From positions 7,893,254 to 7,957,253 of the forward strand of contig OZ026526.1 in assembly GCA_964019695.1 (NCBI GenBank): a DNA stretch of 64,000 nt. The letters are read 5' to 3'. The translations under genes and the position numbers were made by a program. Origin of the DNA: Loripinus fragilis (taxonomy: Eukaryota > Mollusca > Bivalvia > Lucinida > Lucinidae). Positions 55,721 to 64,000 of this stretch are shown piece by piece. A model generated the notes under the pieces. That model was given only the letters and a program-made list of their open reading frames with translations. It did not search any database and was not told where the DNA came from. The stretch's first letter is position 1. Each line of letters opens with the position of its first letter.

Positions 55721-56784
55721 TGGGAACATTTATGAAAAGTTGATTTTTTTAACTGTGAAAGCCTTAGTCAATTTTCTCACTTTATATACTATGCACAATA
55801 AGTTTAGCAATTTCTTATGTTTCGCATCTTTATGTGCTCATCTTTTTGCAATGTCGAACAATTTCAAATGCAATGACTAGAACAGGATCTTAGGCAAATG
55901 AAACCAAGAATTTACCGACGCCATCCTTTAAATAGGCATTTGGGGAGAGCAAGAATTGCAGGAGGGGTCAGTAAGTAAAATTCACATCCGTTGTAAGTAA
56001 TGCTAAATGATAAGCATGTGATTTTTCGTTTGGTGGTCTTACATCTTCCTCATGCATCATACGCCTATAAAAACTTTTGGTTGTGTGACAGATGTGATAG
56101 AGATTTCATGCTAAAAAAAAATCAGCTGCCACCAATGACGTCAAAACGTAGTCATCATTTGATAACAATTCTAATGTTAATACGCGTGCCAATTTAATAG
56201 AGATTCGGTTCACAAAGATGGCATAGGCTTACAATGTAATTGATCTTATGGTTGATTAAAAGCTTAAGTTGCCGGAAATTGGTGCGACGCATTTGCGAGA
56301 TAATAGTGACGTTATATTTTATCTTTTGGCTCGTGCTCTATAGCCATGAAGATGTTTCATTCAACAATATTTTTCTGAATGTGTTGGAAGGCATAAAACA
56401 GTTTCACTTGCCAATGTGGTTCAGGAAAAACCGACTAGAAACACTGTGACCTTTTATCCAATGCAACTCATTTGGACTGGCACATACCTATCTAAACATT
56501 GGTTTCTCAGAAATCACTGGGCTGTTTAATGGAGTATTCATTAGATTTTTCTTGTTCACTTGACCAAAATGGCTGCAACCCCCATATATGGTAAACAAAA
56601 TATGATTTATTATAAGCCATAGTTGACCTTGACCTATTTCAACATTATCTAGTTTTATGTTGTTGACCTTCAGCATTCCAGTTATCAGCATGTTTTTTTT
56701 TTAAATCGAAACAATAACAATGTAGATTCTGATCAGATGGCTTCATCAGAAGCCCACTGATCTATATTTACAAAATTTAAAAAT

Positions 56785-57000
56785 GTTAATCTCTTTCATG
56801 CTGACAGCCGGCCGCATAGGGCAGTGAGTAACATGACTGCGGTTTTGGGTTTGACCCCAGTCCAGTCCCATACTGTCGTGTGGATTGATGATGAAATAAT
56901 TTCTACGGTCATTTTACTCCCTTCCCATGATTCAAGAAGGGGTTGTCTGTTACAAGCCAAAGATGTGTGCACGATGCACTGGAAACTGCTTAGTCAAAGT
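56785..57000 (+). repeat. tRNA-SINE-like segment fused to a family C tail
   Basis: CCGCATAGGGCAGTGAGTAA (A-box-like), GGTTTTGGGTTTGACCCCAG (B-box-like GGGTTTGACCCC), ACGGTCATTTTACTCCCTTC, then straight into AAAGTAAGTAAGGATGCAAA, the antisense 3' end of family C. 45430-45640 contains a similar SINE-like body ending TTAAGCAACAAAACAAACAA. Confidence 0.5.
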
Positions 57001-57540
57001 AAGTAAGGATGCAAAGATCAGGAATCGATACAATCAAGTACCACAGCTGACCCAGAATACCAATGGGAAAGTAACAAACTCACAGCTAGACACCACAAAC
57101 GAGAGCCAAGAGGTCAGCCCTTTGCCAGCAGATGACCACAAGGCCCATATAAACAGACGCATATAAATGCATAGCAAACACAAGATATAAAAAACATAAA
57201 AGATCCACAAAAGAAGTACCACCTTGGAATGGTCAGTAAACTATTTTACTGGAGGGCTTAAACCGGTTTAACAGTGCACCAACCTCACCCTTAGTTCAGA
57301 TGTGGATCAAGACACATAAATGTTTGGTTTGCATGAAAGACCCCTTACTTATCAATGCATCATCTCCTAGAACATATAAATCAAGATATAGAAAGGAGAT
57401 AAAGCAAAGATAAGGACTCAACAGTAAATATATCTGAACTACGGGAGCAAAAGGAATCCAACAGGTAAACCCCGGTGGGCCCGACAAACAGCCAAAGCAT
57501 CAGGCCCCTACCATCTCATCAATAGATAAGTCTTTAAGCT
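57000..57540 (-). mobile_element. Retroelement tail, family C, long antisense copy
   Basis: From AGTAAGGATGCAAAGATCAG, AATCGATACAATCAAGTACC, through GGAGGGCTTAAACCGGTTTA to CAACAGGTAAACCCCGGTGG, GCCCGACAAACAGCCAAAGC and CTCATCAATAGATAAGTCTT. It covers the entire untranslated tail of the 60912 element. Confidence 0.88.
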
Positions 57541-58019
57541 TGCCCAGGAAAAAAAGTGTGGTTAGGTGAAATGACGGTCCTGACATGACAATAGCTGTTC
57601 ACTGGGACAAAAAGAATCAAACCAAATCAAACCAAACCAAACAAAGCAATTTCATGCTGTTGGAATTTTCTATTCATATTTTTAAAAATTAATAAAGAAT
57701 GAAGCCAGTTAATTAACTCGACTTGTGGTCAGTACATATGATACTGACACTTATCACTACAACTCCAATTTTGCCGTTTATAAAATAAGTTGAACTTGAC
57801 CTATAAATATATTTCCAAGTCATAAGCAATTTTCAATGTAAAATCTCAATTATTTTTAATGAACCAGTTTTACCACTAGTTTGGGGTGCTCATAAGACCC
57901 ATATTATTATGACTGTTCTTTTGAGTATCCAGAACAGGTTTTGGTTGTGGAATCAAATAATTTTCAGCTTCAATCTCTAATCTAGCGGCTTGTTATCAAG
58001 TACTGTGAAAAGGTATATG

Positions 58020-59095
58020 AGAGATATGGTAAAAATCTATTTTTGTCTATTAGAAATTAAGGTGAAATTTTAGAAAAACTGAGAAATCTGGTAAAAATCT
58101 AATTTGGTCTATAAAAAAATCAGGTGAAATTTTAGATAAACTTAAAGCTAGAGATTTCAGTGTGACCTGTTTACCTACTTATTATTTTTCTACTCTTTAC
58201 ACTACTTTACCTCATAATGTGATTAAAGATAAACTCATTGATCTTATTGAAAAAAACCTTCAATAGAGTAGGCTCTCCTTACCTTGCATGTAGTGACAGA
58301 CACACATTTTTTTTACTTCGGAAAACCTAAAAAATATCATGCATGGTCATGTCAAAATGTATGTGATACGCTGACCTTTTTTATTGGACAACATTTTTAT
58401 TCAATTTTACAGCGCGTTCATTTAAATAATTTTCCATTATAAAGAGATTGGCTATATTATTAATGTATTGCAACAGACTGCATGCTTGGTGGTCAACCCA
58501 ATCATGGTTGGCAGCTTTGCTTTCCTCTATAATTGCACTCTGGTGGGTTGGACTTCAGACTCTATGACAGTTCCGACTTAAAGGCTTATCTATTGATGAG
58601 ATGGTAGGGACCTGATACTTTGGCTGTTGTCAGGCCCACAGGGGTTTACTAAGTGGATTTCTTTTCTTCCGGTATTCAGTTTTATTTACTGTTGAGTTCT
58701 TATCTTTGCTTTACCTCCTTTTTATATTGTGATATATATGTTCAAGGAGATGATAAATTGATAAGTTAGGTGCCTTTCATGCATACCAAAAATATATGTG
58801 TCTTGATCCACATCTCAAAAAAGGGTGAGGTTGGCGCTGTGAAATCAGTTTATGCCCTCCAGTTAAATATTTTTACTGACCCTTCCGAGGCGGTATTTCT
58901 TTTGTGGATCATTCATGTTATTTTTGTCTTGTGTCTGTTATGCTTTCCTGCAGGTCTGTTTATTGATGCCTTGTGGTCACCTGGTTTGTGATGTCTAATT
59001 ATGAGTTTGTTACTTTCCCATTGGTATACTGGGTAAGGTGTAGTACTTGATTGTATCGATTCCTGAATAATACTCTCTTTCTACTTTGACTTACC
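58020..59095 (+). pseudogene. Internally deleted reverse-transcriptase element, family C
   Basis: 58081-58266 reads KSGEILDKLKARDFSVTCL, then PTYYFSTLYTTLPHNVIKDK, LIDLIEKNLQ and a stop. FSTLYTTLPH is a reverse-transcriptase palm motif of the Penelope-like kind. After frameshifts (to about 58430) the sequence jumps to the coding end (CATTATAAAGAGATTGGCTA, as at 61400) and then the family C tail. Palm-to-C-terminus sequence is therefore missing relative to an intact element. A local 60-bp duplication (58021-58140) precedes the palm motif. It inserted just upstream of exon 10 of gene B. Confidence 0.75.
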
Positions 59096-59110
59096 TGTTT
59101 CATTTTGCAG

Positions 59111-59198
59111 ATTGCAAGTGCTCGCTGAAAAAATCGAAAGAGAGGAAACTAGACCACCAGTTCAAACGACCACAGAAACAGCTAAGCCGACTCCAACA
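59111..59198 (+). CDS. Gene B exon 10 (Thr/Pro-rich tail)
   Basis: Starts after TTTCATTTTGCAG in the phase (2) required by exon 9. It encodes K-LQVLAEKIEREETRPPVQT, then TTETAKPTPT. The first dozen residues continue the helix of exon 9 and the rest is a low-complexity Thr/Pro stretch. The proposed donor ACA|GTAAAT is weak. If unused, the frame runs 22 codons further, into a repeat (59228), and stops at TGA 59263-59265. The 3' end of a retroelement copy lies only about 20-60 bp upstream of the acceptor. I see no further exon of this gene before 64000. Confidence 0.65.
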
Positions 59199-59227
59199 GT
59201 AAATTTAAATATACAAGATAACGTGAA

Positions 59228-59414
59228 GGGCCTTGACATGAGAAGATCTCTCTTCTGGGGTTTATGAACAACAAGGGCGTATACCACCCTGCGCATCAGT
59301 GCAGACTAATCAACGCCTTTGCTTTGCTTTTTGCTAGTCTCTGTAGCTTTGAGACTGTATTGAGTCTTGCTTTGTCAAAAAAAAACAAAGATTGGATTTG
59401 TCGCGGCATGGCCC
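59228..59414. repeat. REKTCLRGF-type palindromic element (shortened)
   Basis: GGGCCTTGACATGAGAAGAT, CTCTTCTGGGGTTTATGAAC at the left and GATTGGATTTGTCGCGGCAT, GGCCC at the right, with ACCCTGCGCATCAGTGCAGA inside. It begins 30 bp after the proposed end of exon 10 of gene B. Confidence 0.7.
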
Positions 59415-60904
59415 AAATTATAATCAACTTTTACAGAGGGCAAATATACTAAAGGACTTTGATAACGCATCACCCAGATTAAATCCTTTATTTCAGAAAC
59501 CCTGAGAATGTCAGTGAGATACATATTATTGCATATCATAATCTGGCCAGCTTGTTTTTGTCCTAGAAAATTCATGGTTGTAAATTTACTTAAAGGTATT
59601 GAAAAATTATCTTTTAAAGACAGTAGTGGTCAATTTCGAAGGACAAAAATTCAGCTGCAAGTTAACACGCGTTAGTTTTGATTCCTGACTCAACATATTT
59701 GCGTCCTTTGCTCATTCGTGATTGCACATTCATCATTGAATGATTAGAAATGAATTGACAGTCCAGTATGCTCAAAATTACAACGCTTTAAAAAAAGCTG
59801 ACATACACCAACCACCCTGATAACTATTGTCTAGTTATAAAATTCAATGTCTTGGGTCTTTCAATGCTTCGATTTTTTATGTCTGGTTTTATTGGAAGAG
59901 GTTAAGGGCATACACACATGACAGAGTTGGCATAACTTACGCTTGTATCACGTGTATTTTGTATTGTGCAAGTAACGTGAACGTATTTTTTGAAGACGTT
60001 TTTCCATCACATGACAGTAGATCTTCTGCCATGATTTACATCAAAACGTCTTCCCCACATCACTGCCAGTGTGTGTAGTCATTATAAGCAATGAAAAAGT
60101 GCATAAAGGTAACTTATGGAGATGTTTCTAAAAAGCAGTTATAAATTTATGGTCAAATTTGACGTTTATTTTCGAAATATTGAAGTTATCAATTATTTTT
60201 AATTAGAAAAAGTCTATAAACTCTTTTGGTGATATGGTATTGTAACCTGTTGGTGGTCTGGTGTGCACAGGCTAAGACCAGTCTATCCAGCATATGTAGA
60301 CTGTACACCGTGTGTGCATTAAACTTCAGTTGACAGACAAGCCAAAACCAGGCATATAAGTATAAACAATGAATGTTATACTATGAATTTAAGGCTCCAA
60401 GACACAGACTGTTTGAACCAGTGGTCAAGCAGCATGTGAAAAGTACCCGCGACGGGGTCGGTTACGCCCCCTTAAGTTCGTACACTGGGTGTGCGGAGAA
60501 GTGTATTGGGGGAATGAGAAACAAGATTGCTCCAATGAATCAATTTAAAAGATCTTAATATACAATCAGAATTGCACTAAATATAATCTGTGAGTGACTC
60601 TCTCAATCCTATAGAGCCATGCAAACTGAAATAAACCAGAAAGCAGTTATTTACTAATGCAACTTCTTCATTAATTTTCCTTACAACTTTGTGCTTTGAT
60701 TTGCTATATACTAATGCCAGTGTACACTCCAACGGAATGTCTTCTGAGTGTCTGTTTTACCCTCAGGGGACAAATATACTACCTTGCAGGCAGTCGGTCA
60801 CCCTGTTTCTCTAAGCTCCTCCCAAAGCATAAAATACTGATGTCAGTCTATACTTCTGCGGAATATCTGACTGGTGTGTCTGCTAGGAATTAATATGTTG
60901 CTTA

Positions 60905-62085
60905 AATATACCCTTCAGAGCTCCAACTCAATAAAGCCAATGCCTCTGATACCGAAGCGGCATTTTTAGACTTGCATTTGTCAATTTCTAATGATATTGT
61001 TTCTACCAAAATTTATGATAAGCGTGACGACTTTGATTTTGAAATTGTCAATTTCCCAGTTTTAGATGGTGATGTTCCTCGTTCTACATCCTATGGAGTC
61101 TATATTTCTCAACTCATTCGTTTTGCTAGAGCATCTAGCATTGTTGCTGACTTCAACACTCACAATAAATTGTTAACTCAGAAACTTCTTAAACAAGGCT
61201 ATCGGTATCATAAACTTCGCAAAACTGTTTCAAAATTTTATAGACGATACTATGATTTGATTTCAAAATTCCAAGTTGGACTTAAATCTCTCTTGCGCCA
61301 AGGACTTTCAGAACCTGATTTCTATGGTGACTCGGTGTATAAATTGAAGAAGATTGTTGGTTTTAATAATTATTCAGCGCAGTTCATTAAAATAATTTCT
61401 CATTATAAAAAGATTGGCTATAACATTAATGTATTTCAACAGACTGCATACTTGGTAGTCAACCCAATCACGGTAGGCAACTTTGCTTTCCTCTTTAATT
61501 GCAAGCCAGTGGTCGGACTTCAACTCTATGATGGTTCCGACTGAAAGACTTATCTATTGATGAGATGGTAGGGGCCTGATGCTTTGGCTGTTTGTCGGGC
61601 CCACCGGGGTCTACCTGTTGGATTTCTTTTGCTCTGGTATTCAGTTTTATTTACTGTTGAGTCCTTATCTTTGCTTTATCTTCGTGTTATATCTTGATTT
61701 ATATGTTTTAGGAGATGATGCATTGATAAGTTAGGGGACTTTCATGCAAACCAAATATCTATGTGTCTTGAACCACATCTGAATTAAGGGTGAGGTTGGC
61801 GCCATTAAACCGGTTTAAGCCCTCCAGTAAAATATTTTACTGACCGTTCCAAGGCGGAGCTTCTTTTGTGGATCTTTTATGTTTTTGTTCTGTCTTGTGT
61901 TTGCTATGTCTTTGTGCGCTTCTGTTTATATGTGCTTTGTGGTCACCTGCTGGCAAAGGGCTGACCCCTTGGCTCTCGTTTGTGGTGTCTGCAGTGAGTT
62001 TGTCACTTTCCCATTGGTATCCTGGGCCAGGTGTGGTACTTGATTGTATCGATTCCTGATCTTTGCACCCTTACTTACTTTTATA
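60905..62085 (+). mobile_element. 5'-truncated retroelement, family C (best copy)
   Basis: Comprises the reverse-transcriptase fragment and a 540-bp untranslated tail: GGGCCCACCGGGGTCTACCT, TTAAACCGGTTTAAGCCCTC, GTGGTCACCTGCTGGCAAAG and ending GATCTTTGCACCCTTACTTA, CTTTTA. All other family C fragments in the window align to this tail. No target-site duplication or poly(A) was recognised at the 3' end. The 63-codon ORF at 61868 lies in the tail and is not a gene. Confidence 0.82.
60912..61544 (+). CDS. Retroelement reverse transcriptase, C-terminal fragment (probably Penelope-like)
   Basis: An open frame of about 210 codons, without a plausible start, read from about 60912 (PSELQLNKANASDTEAAFLD) to TGA at 61542-61544. 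It contains LHLSISNDIVSTKIYDKRDD, FDFEIVNFPVLDGDVPRSTS, YGVYISQLIRFARASS, KLLKQGYRYHKLRKTVSKFY, FYGDSVYKLKKIVG and VVNPITVGNFAFLFNC. The FLDL.(I)....(I)....Y.K.....F....P...P.S..YGV...QLIR..R..S pattern is the region after the catalytic palm (thumb and C-terminus) of reverse transcriptases widespread in molluscs. The catalytic YxDD and earlier motifs are absent because the copy is 5'-truncated. Codons are intact, so the copy is fairly young. Assignment to Penelope-like rather than another retroelement class rests on the palm motif of the sister copy at 58 kb. Confidence 0.8.
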   Translation, partial: PSELQLNKANASDTEAAFLDLHLSISNDIVSTKIYDKRDDFDFEIVNFPVLDGDVPRSTSYGVYISQLIRFARASSIVADFNTHNKLLTQKLLKQGYRYHKLRKTVSKFYRRYYDLISKFQVGLKSLLRQGLSEPDFYGDSVYKLKKIVGFNNYSAQFIKIISHYKKIGYNINVFQQTAYLVVNPITVGNFAFLFNCKPVVGLQLYDGSD

Positions 62086-62440
62086 ACTTAAACCCGTAAT
62101 GTCTGGTTTTAGTTATACCCACAGGAGACGAATTTACTGTCTGAAAGACAGTCTATCGCCCCTGGTCATCCTTCTCTCTTCTCCTGAACATGTAATTGTA
62201 AATAATATTGACTTTATTACAAGATCTTATTAATTATACATGATGTCTTACAATAACAAGTCTTTAACCTTCATATAAGCAAACGAATGGTGTACTCAGC
62301 ATCTTGATATTTTATTCATATGAAATGTTTCCTAATATGCCTTGCATGCATTTACAAATGACAACAGACTGAAATACTTCAATCAAAGTCAAAGTTAACA
62401 AATCTATTAAAGGGAGATAATAAGATAAACCTTAACTATA

Positions 62441-63064
62441 GGGGCAGACTTGATTTAGCTGTTCTCTTAACTCCTTCCATTCCGAACAGGCAAAACAGAA
62501 ATCAAGTTCGCTGGAACATCTGTGCTGGCGTACGCCGGAGTACTCCGTCTTCCAAGGTGGTGTAGGCAGAACAGTCACATGACCTGTTCCAAAAAATATG
62601 GCGGATCATTGCATGCATGCGCAGAAATATTTTGTATCGCTTGATTTATTCCGGAGTACTCCCAAGTTTCTAGTTTTACTTGTTTATGTGGCTGTTCTGG
62701 CGTACGCCGAGTACTCTAAAAATTGCTAAATCAAGTCCGCCCTAGGTCACACTGTGTATCCTGGGGCGGACTTGATTTAGCAATTTTTAGAGTACTCGGC
62801 GTACGTCAGAACATCCACCTAAACAAGTAAAACTGGGCACTTGGAGTACTCCGGAATAAATCAAGCGATACAAAATATATCCACACATGTAGGCAGTGAT
62901 CCGCCATCTTTTTTGGAACAGGTCACGTGACTGTTCTGTCTACACCACCTCGGAAGACGAAGTACTCTGGCATACGCCAGCACAGATGTTACAGCGCACT
63001 TGATTTCTGTTCTGCCTGTTCGGAGTGGAAGGAGTAAAGAGAACAGCTAAATCAAGTCTTCCCC
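62441..63064. mobile_element. 624 bp foldback element (inverted repeat, arms about 301 bp)
   Basis: The left arm 62441-62742 begins GGGGCAGACTTGATTTAGCT and the right arm 62764-63064 ends AGCTAAATCAAGTCTTCCCC. The arms pair along their whole length with few mismatches and small indels. The spacer is 21 bp (62743-62763). The inner ends carry GGGCGGACTTGATTTAGC. Inside the arms are CTGGCGTACGCCGGAGTACT and TATTCCGGAGTACTCCCAAG, themselves small palindromes. No ORF. It is a foldback-type transposon or a palindromic MITE. A clear target duplication is not seen. Confidence 0.88.
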
Positions 63065-63417
63065 AGATAACTTTATTGTGGTGGAGTAGTGACACGGATG
63101 AGTGCATTTGTAATGGGCAAATACTGATCTATTACAGTATCATACACGCCACAGTGTAAACACAAAAAAATAATCAAAAAGCTTCAACTGACTGTGCAAA
63201 AAGGTGCTGGATACTGTATATACCCATTTGATGTGATCAGCAGTATCGCGTGATAGTGCAGTCAAATTAACAACTGATTCATACCAATTATAGGTTGCGC
63301 ATTAAAACCTGCGAGTAACTATTCAATCGCATAAACGGTTTGCAAGAAAAGTGCAAATATATGGTGATGCGTTTTCAAAGTCATCTAGTATGTGCACTGA
63401 TATTTTAAATAAAGTTC

Positions 63418-63612
63418 GCGGTGGCTCAGCGGTAGAGTGCTTGATTCGAGACCGAAGGGCCGCAGGTTCGAGCCTCACCGGCATCACAGCATTGTGGTCC
63501 TTGAGCAAGACACATTTATCCTAGCTTAGTACTGGTTCAACCCAGGAAGACCCATCCCTATATAACTGAAAGATTGTTGATGGGACGTAAAGAACCAATC
63601 AAAACAAAAATA
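63418..63612 (+). repeat. tRNA-derived SINE with intact A and B boxes
   Basis: The head GCGGTGGCTCAGCGGTAGAG carries A box TGGCTCAGCGG, and CCGCAGGTTCGAGCCTCACC carries B box GGTTCGAGCC at normal spacing. The body GTGGTCCTTGAGCAAGACAC, ATTTATCC, AGTACTGGTTCAACCCAGGA matches the copies at 30785 and 53265. It ends GGGACGTAAAGAACCAATCA and an A-rich tail. This is the best-preserved SINE of the window. The acceptor stem is not intact, so it is not a functional tRNA gene. Confidence 0.82.
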
Positions 63613-63654
63613 AATTCAAATTTCATGTTTTAAAATATTAGTATGAAAATGTCT

Positions 63655-63790
63655 TGCTTAAAAAGTGAATATGACCAGGAAATAAGACAATCACACACTG
63701 CGGACCAACCCATGGCACCATGAGGAAGGGACACAGAATATTAACATTAAACGACAGCCAGATGACAATTAAGGTACAGCAATATGTTTT
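63655..63790 (-). mobile_element. Retroelement 3' end fragment, family D
   Basis: AAAAAGTGAATATGACCAGG, AAATAAGACAATCACACACT, GCGGACCAACCCATGGCACC, ATGAGGAAGGGACACAG, the antisense 3' end of family D as at 48610-48700. Confidence 0.65.
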
Positions 63791-64000
63791 TGTTGTTTCA
63801 AAATAAACGCAGAATGAGATAGGCACCGATTTTCTTGCCAGAACTTTGCAGCATACTTTGGTCCCTTTACTTAACGATTTAACAATTTAAGCCTCAAAAA
63901 GTGACATGATTTTCAGTTCAATTTACTTTGAGGATTATGTTTTGTATTGTAGGATTGATGGTTGGTATTAGTATTTTTAATAAAAAAACTTAAAGAACAT

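Larger units (their letters stand above)
33773..59198 (+). other. Gene B: B30.2/SPRY-domain protein, ten exons (locus span, may continue)
   Basis: Ten exons join in frame: 33773-33835, 36220-36305, 39060-39145, 42712-42832, 49211-49454, 50379-50434, 52185-52278, 53514-53601, 55116-55245 and 59111-59198. They give 1056 nt, 352 codons, ending in phase 0. Residues about 62-190 are a B30.2/SPRY domain (FVGCRPMTK, FIGIGLVPKDYP, MPGWNLKSIGYHADDG, GFFRKNGEKC, LGFYPCIGMHSTGE). Residues 201-352 are a region shared with gene A that I do not recognise. It ends in a helical segment and a Thr/Pro-rich tail. Gene B lies 7.5 kb downstream of gene A on the same strand and arose by tandem duplication. Introns differ completely in length and repeats, so the duplication is old. 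Whether 59198 is a splice donor or the frame runs on to TGA at 59263-59265 is undecided. Confidence 0.82.

Noticed and set aside
60373..60558. 61-codon ORF of higher GC content (KSTRDGVGYAPLSSYTG)
   Set aside because: Codon content looks less repeat-like than its surroundings, but there is no homology to gene B, no clear exon borders and no domain I recognise.
63418..63485. tRNA gene
   Set aside because: A and B boxes are good, but the ends do not form a full acceptor stem and the sequence continues into a SINE body shared with other copies.
1..64000. Bacterial, organellar or viral insertion
   Set aside because: No operon-like coding, rRNA, organelle genes or recognisable viral structural or replication genes were seen.

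Overview
This window looks like nuclear DNA of an intron-rich, AT-rich metazoan, most likely a bivalve mollusc. I infer this from small coding exons with canonical GT-AG borders in introns of 0.7-6.4 kb, from a very dense population of short inverted-repeat elements, from tRNA-derived SINEs, and from the AGCTCACCTGAG-type repeat at 55315 that I associate with bivalve genomes. There are no bacterial-style operons, rRNA genes or CRISPR arrays. The species cannot be fixed from sequence alone.

The only host genes I can support are two tandem, same-strand (+) paralogues of a B30.2/SPRY-domain protein. Copy A runs from 2258 to at least 26287 in nine exons. Copy B runs from 33773 to at least 59198 in ten exons. 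I rebuilt both by splicing at GT-AG sites. From the third exon through the ninth the exon lengths are identical (86, 121, 244, 56, 94, 88 and 130 nt), every intron phase matches, and the proteins align there without a gap. The N-terminus (exons 1-2) differs. The SPRY fold is built by exons 2-5. Exons 6-10 encode a shared C-terminal region that I do not recognise. Copy B has a tenth exon (59111-59198) for which I find no counterpart in copy A.

Almost everything else is repeats. Reading left to right: 1-2257 is non-coding with short hairpin repeats. 2258-26287 is gene A, whose introns hold TIR elements (4386, 9529, 10427, 21234), a 1.5 kb composite element with a minisatellite (4890-6412), a minisatellite made of splice-donor-like units (7440-7680) and retroelement 3' fragments. 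26288-33772 is the intergenic spacer, with a perfect-type palindrome (26435), retroelement tails and a nest of inverted repeats (31460-33345). 33773-59198 is gene B with similar debris. 59199-64000 holds a retroelement carrying a 190-codon reverse-transcriptase C-terminal reading frame (60912-61544), a 624 bp foldback (62441-63064) and a tRNA-headed SINE (63418-63612).

The commonest dispersed repeat (called family C here) is the 3' tail of this reverse-transcriptase element. It is probably Penelope-like, judging from an FSTLYTTLPH motif in the copy at 58 kb. At least fifteen fragments in both orientations end at or near the same 3' sequence (TTTGCACCCTTACTTACTTT), as expected for 5'-truncated copies. 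Family D is a related but diverged element.
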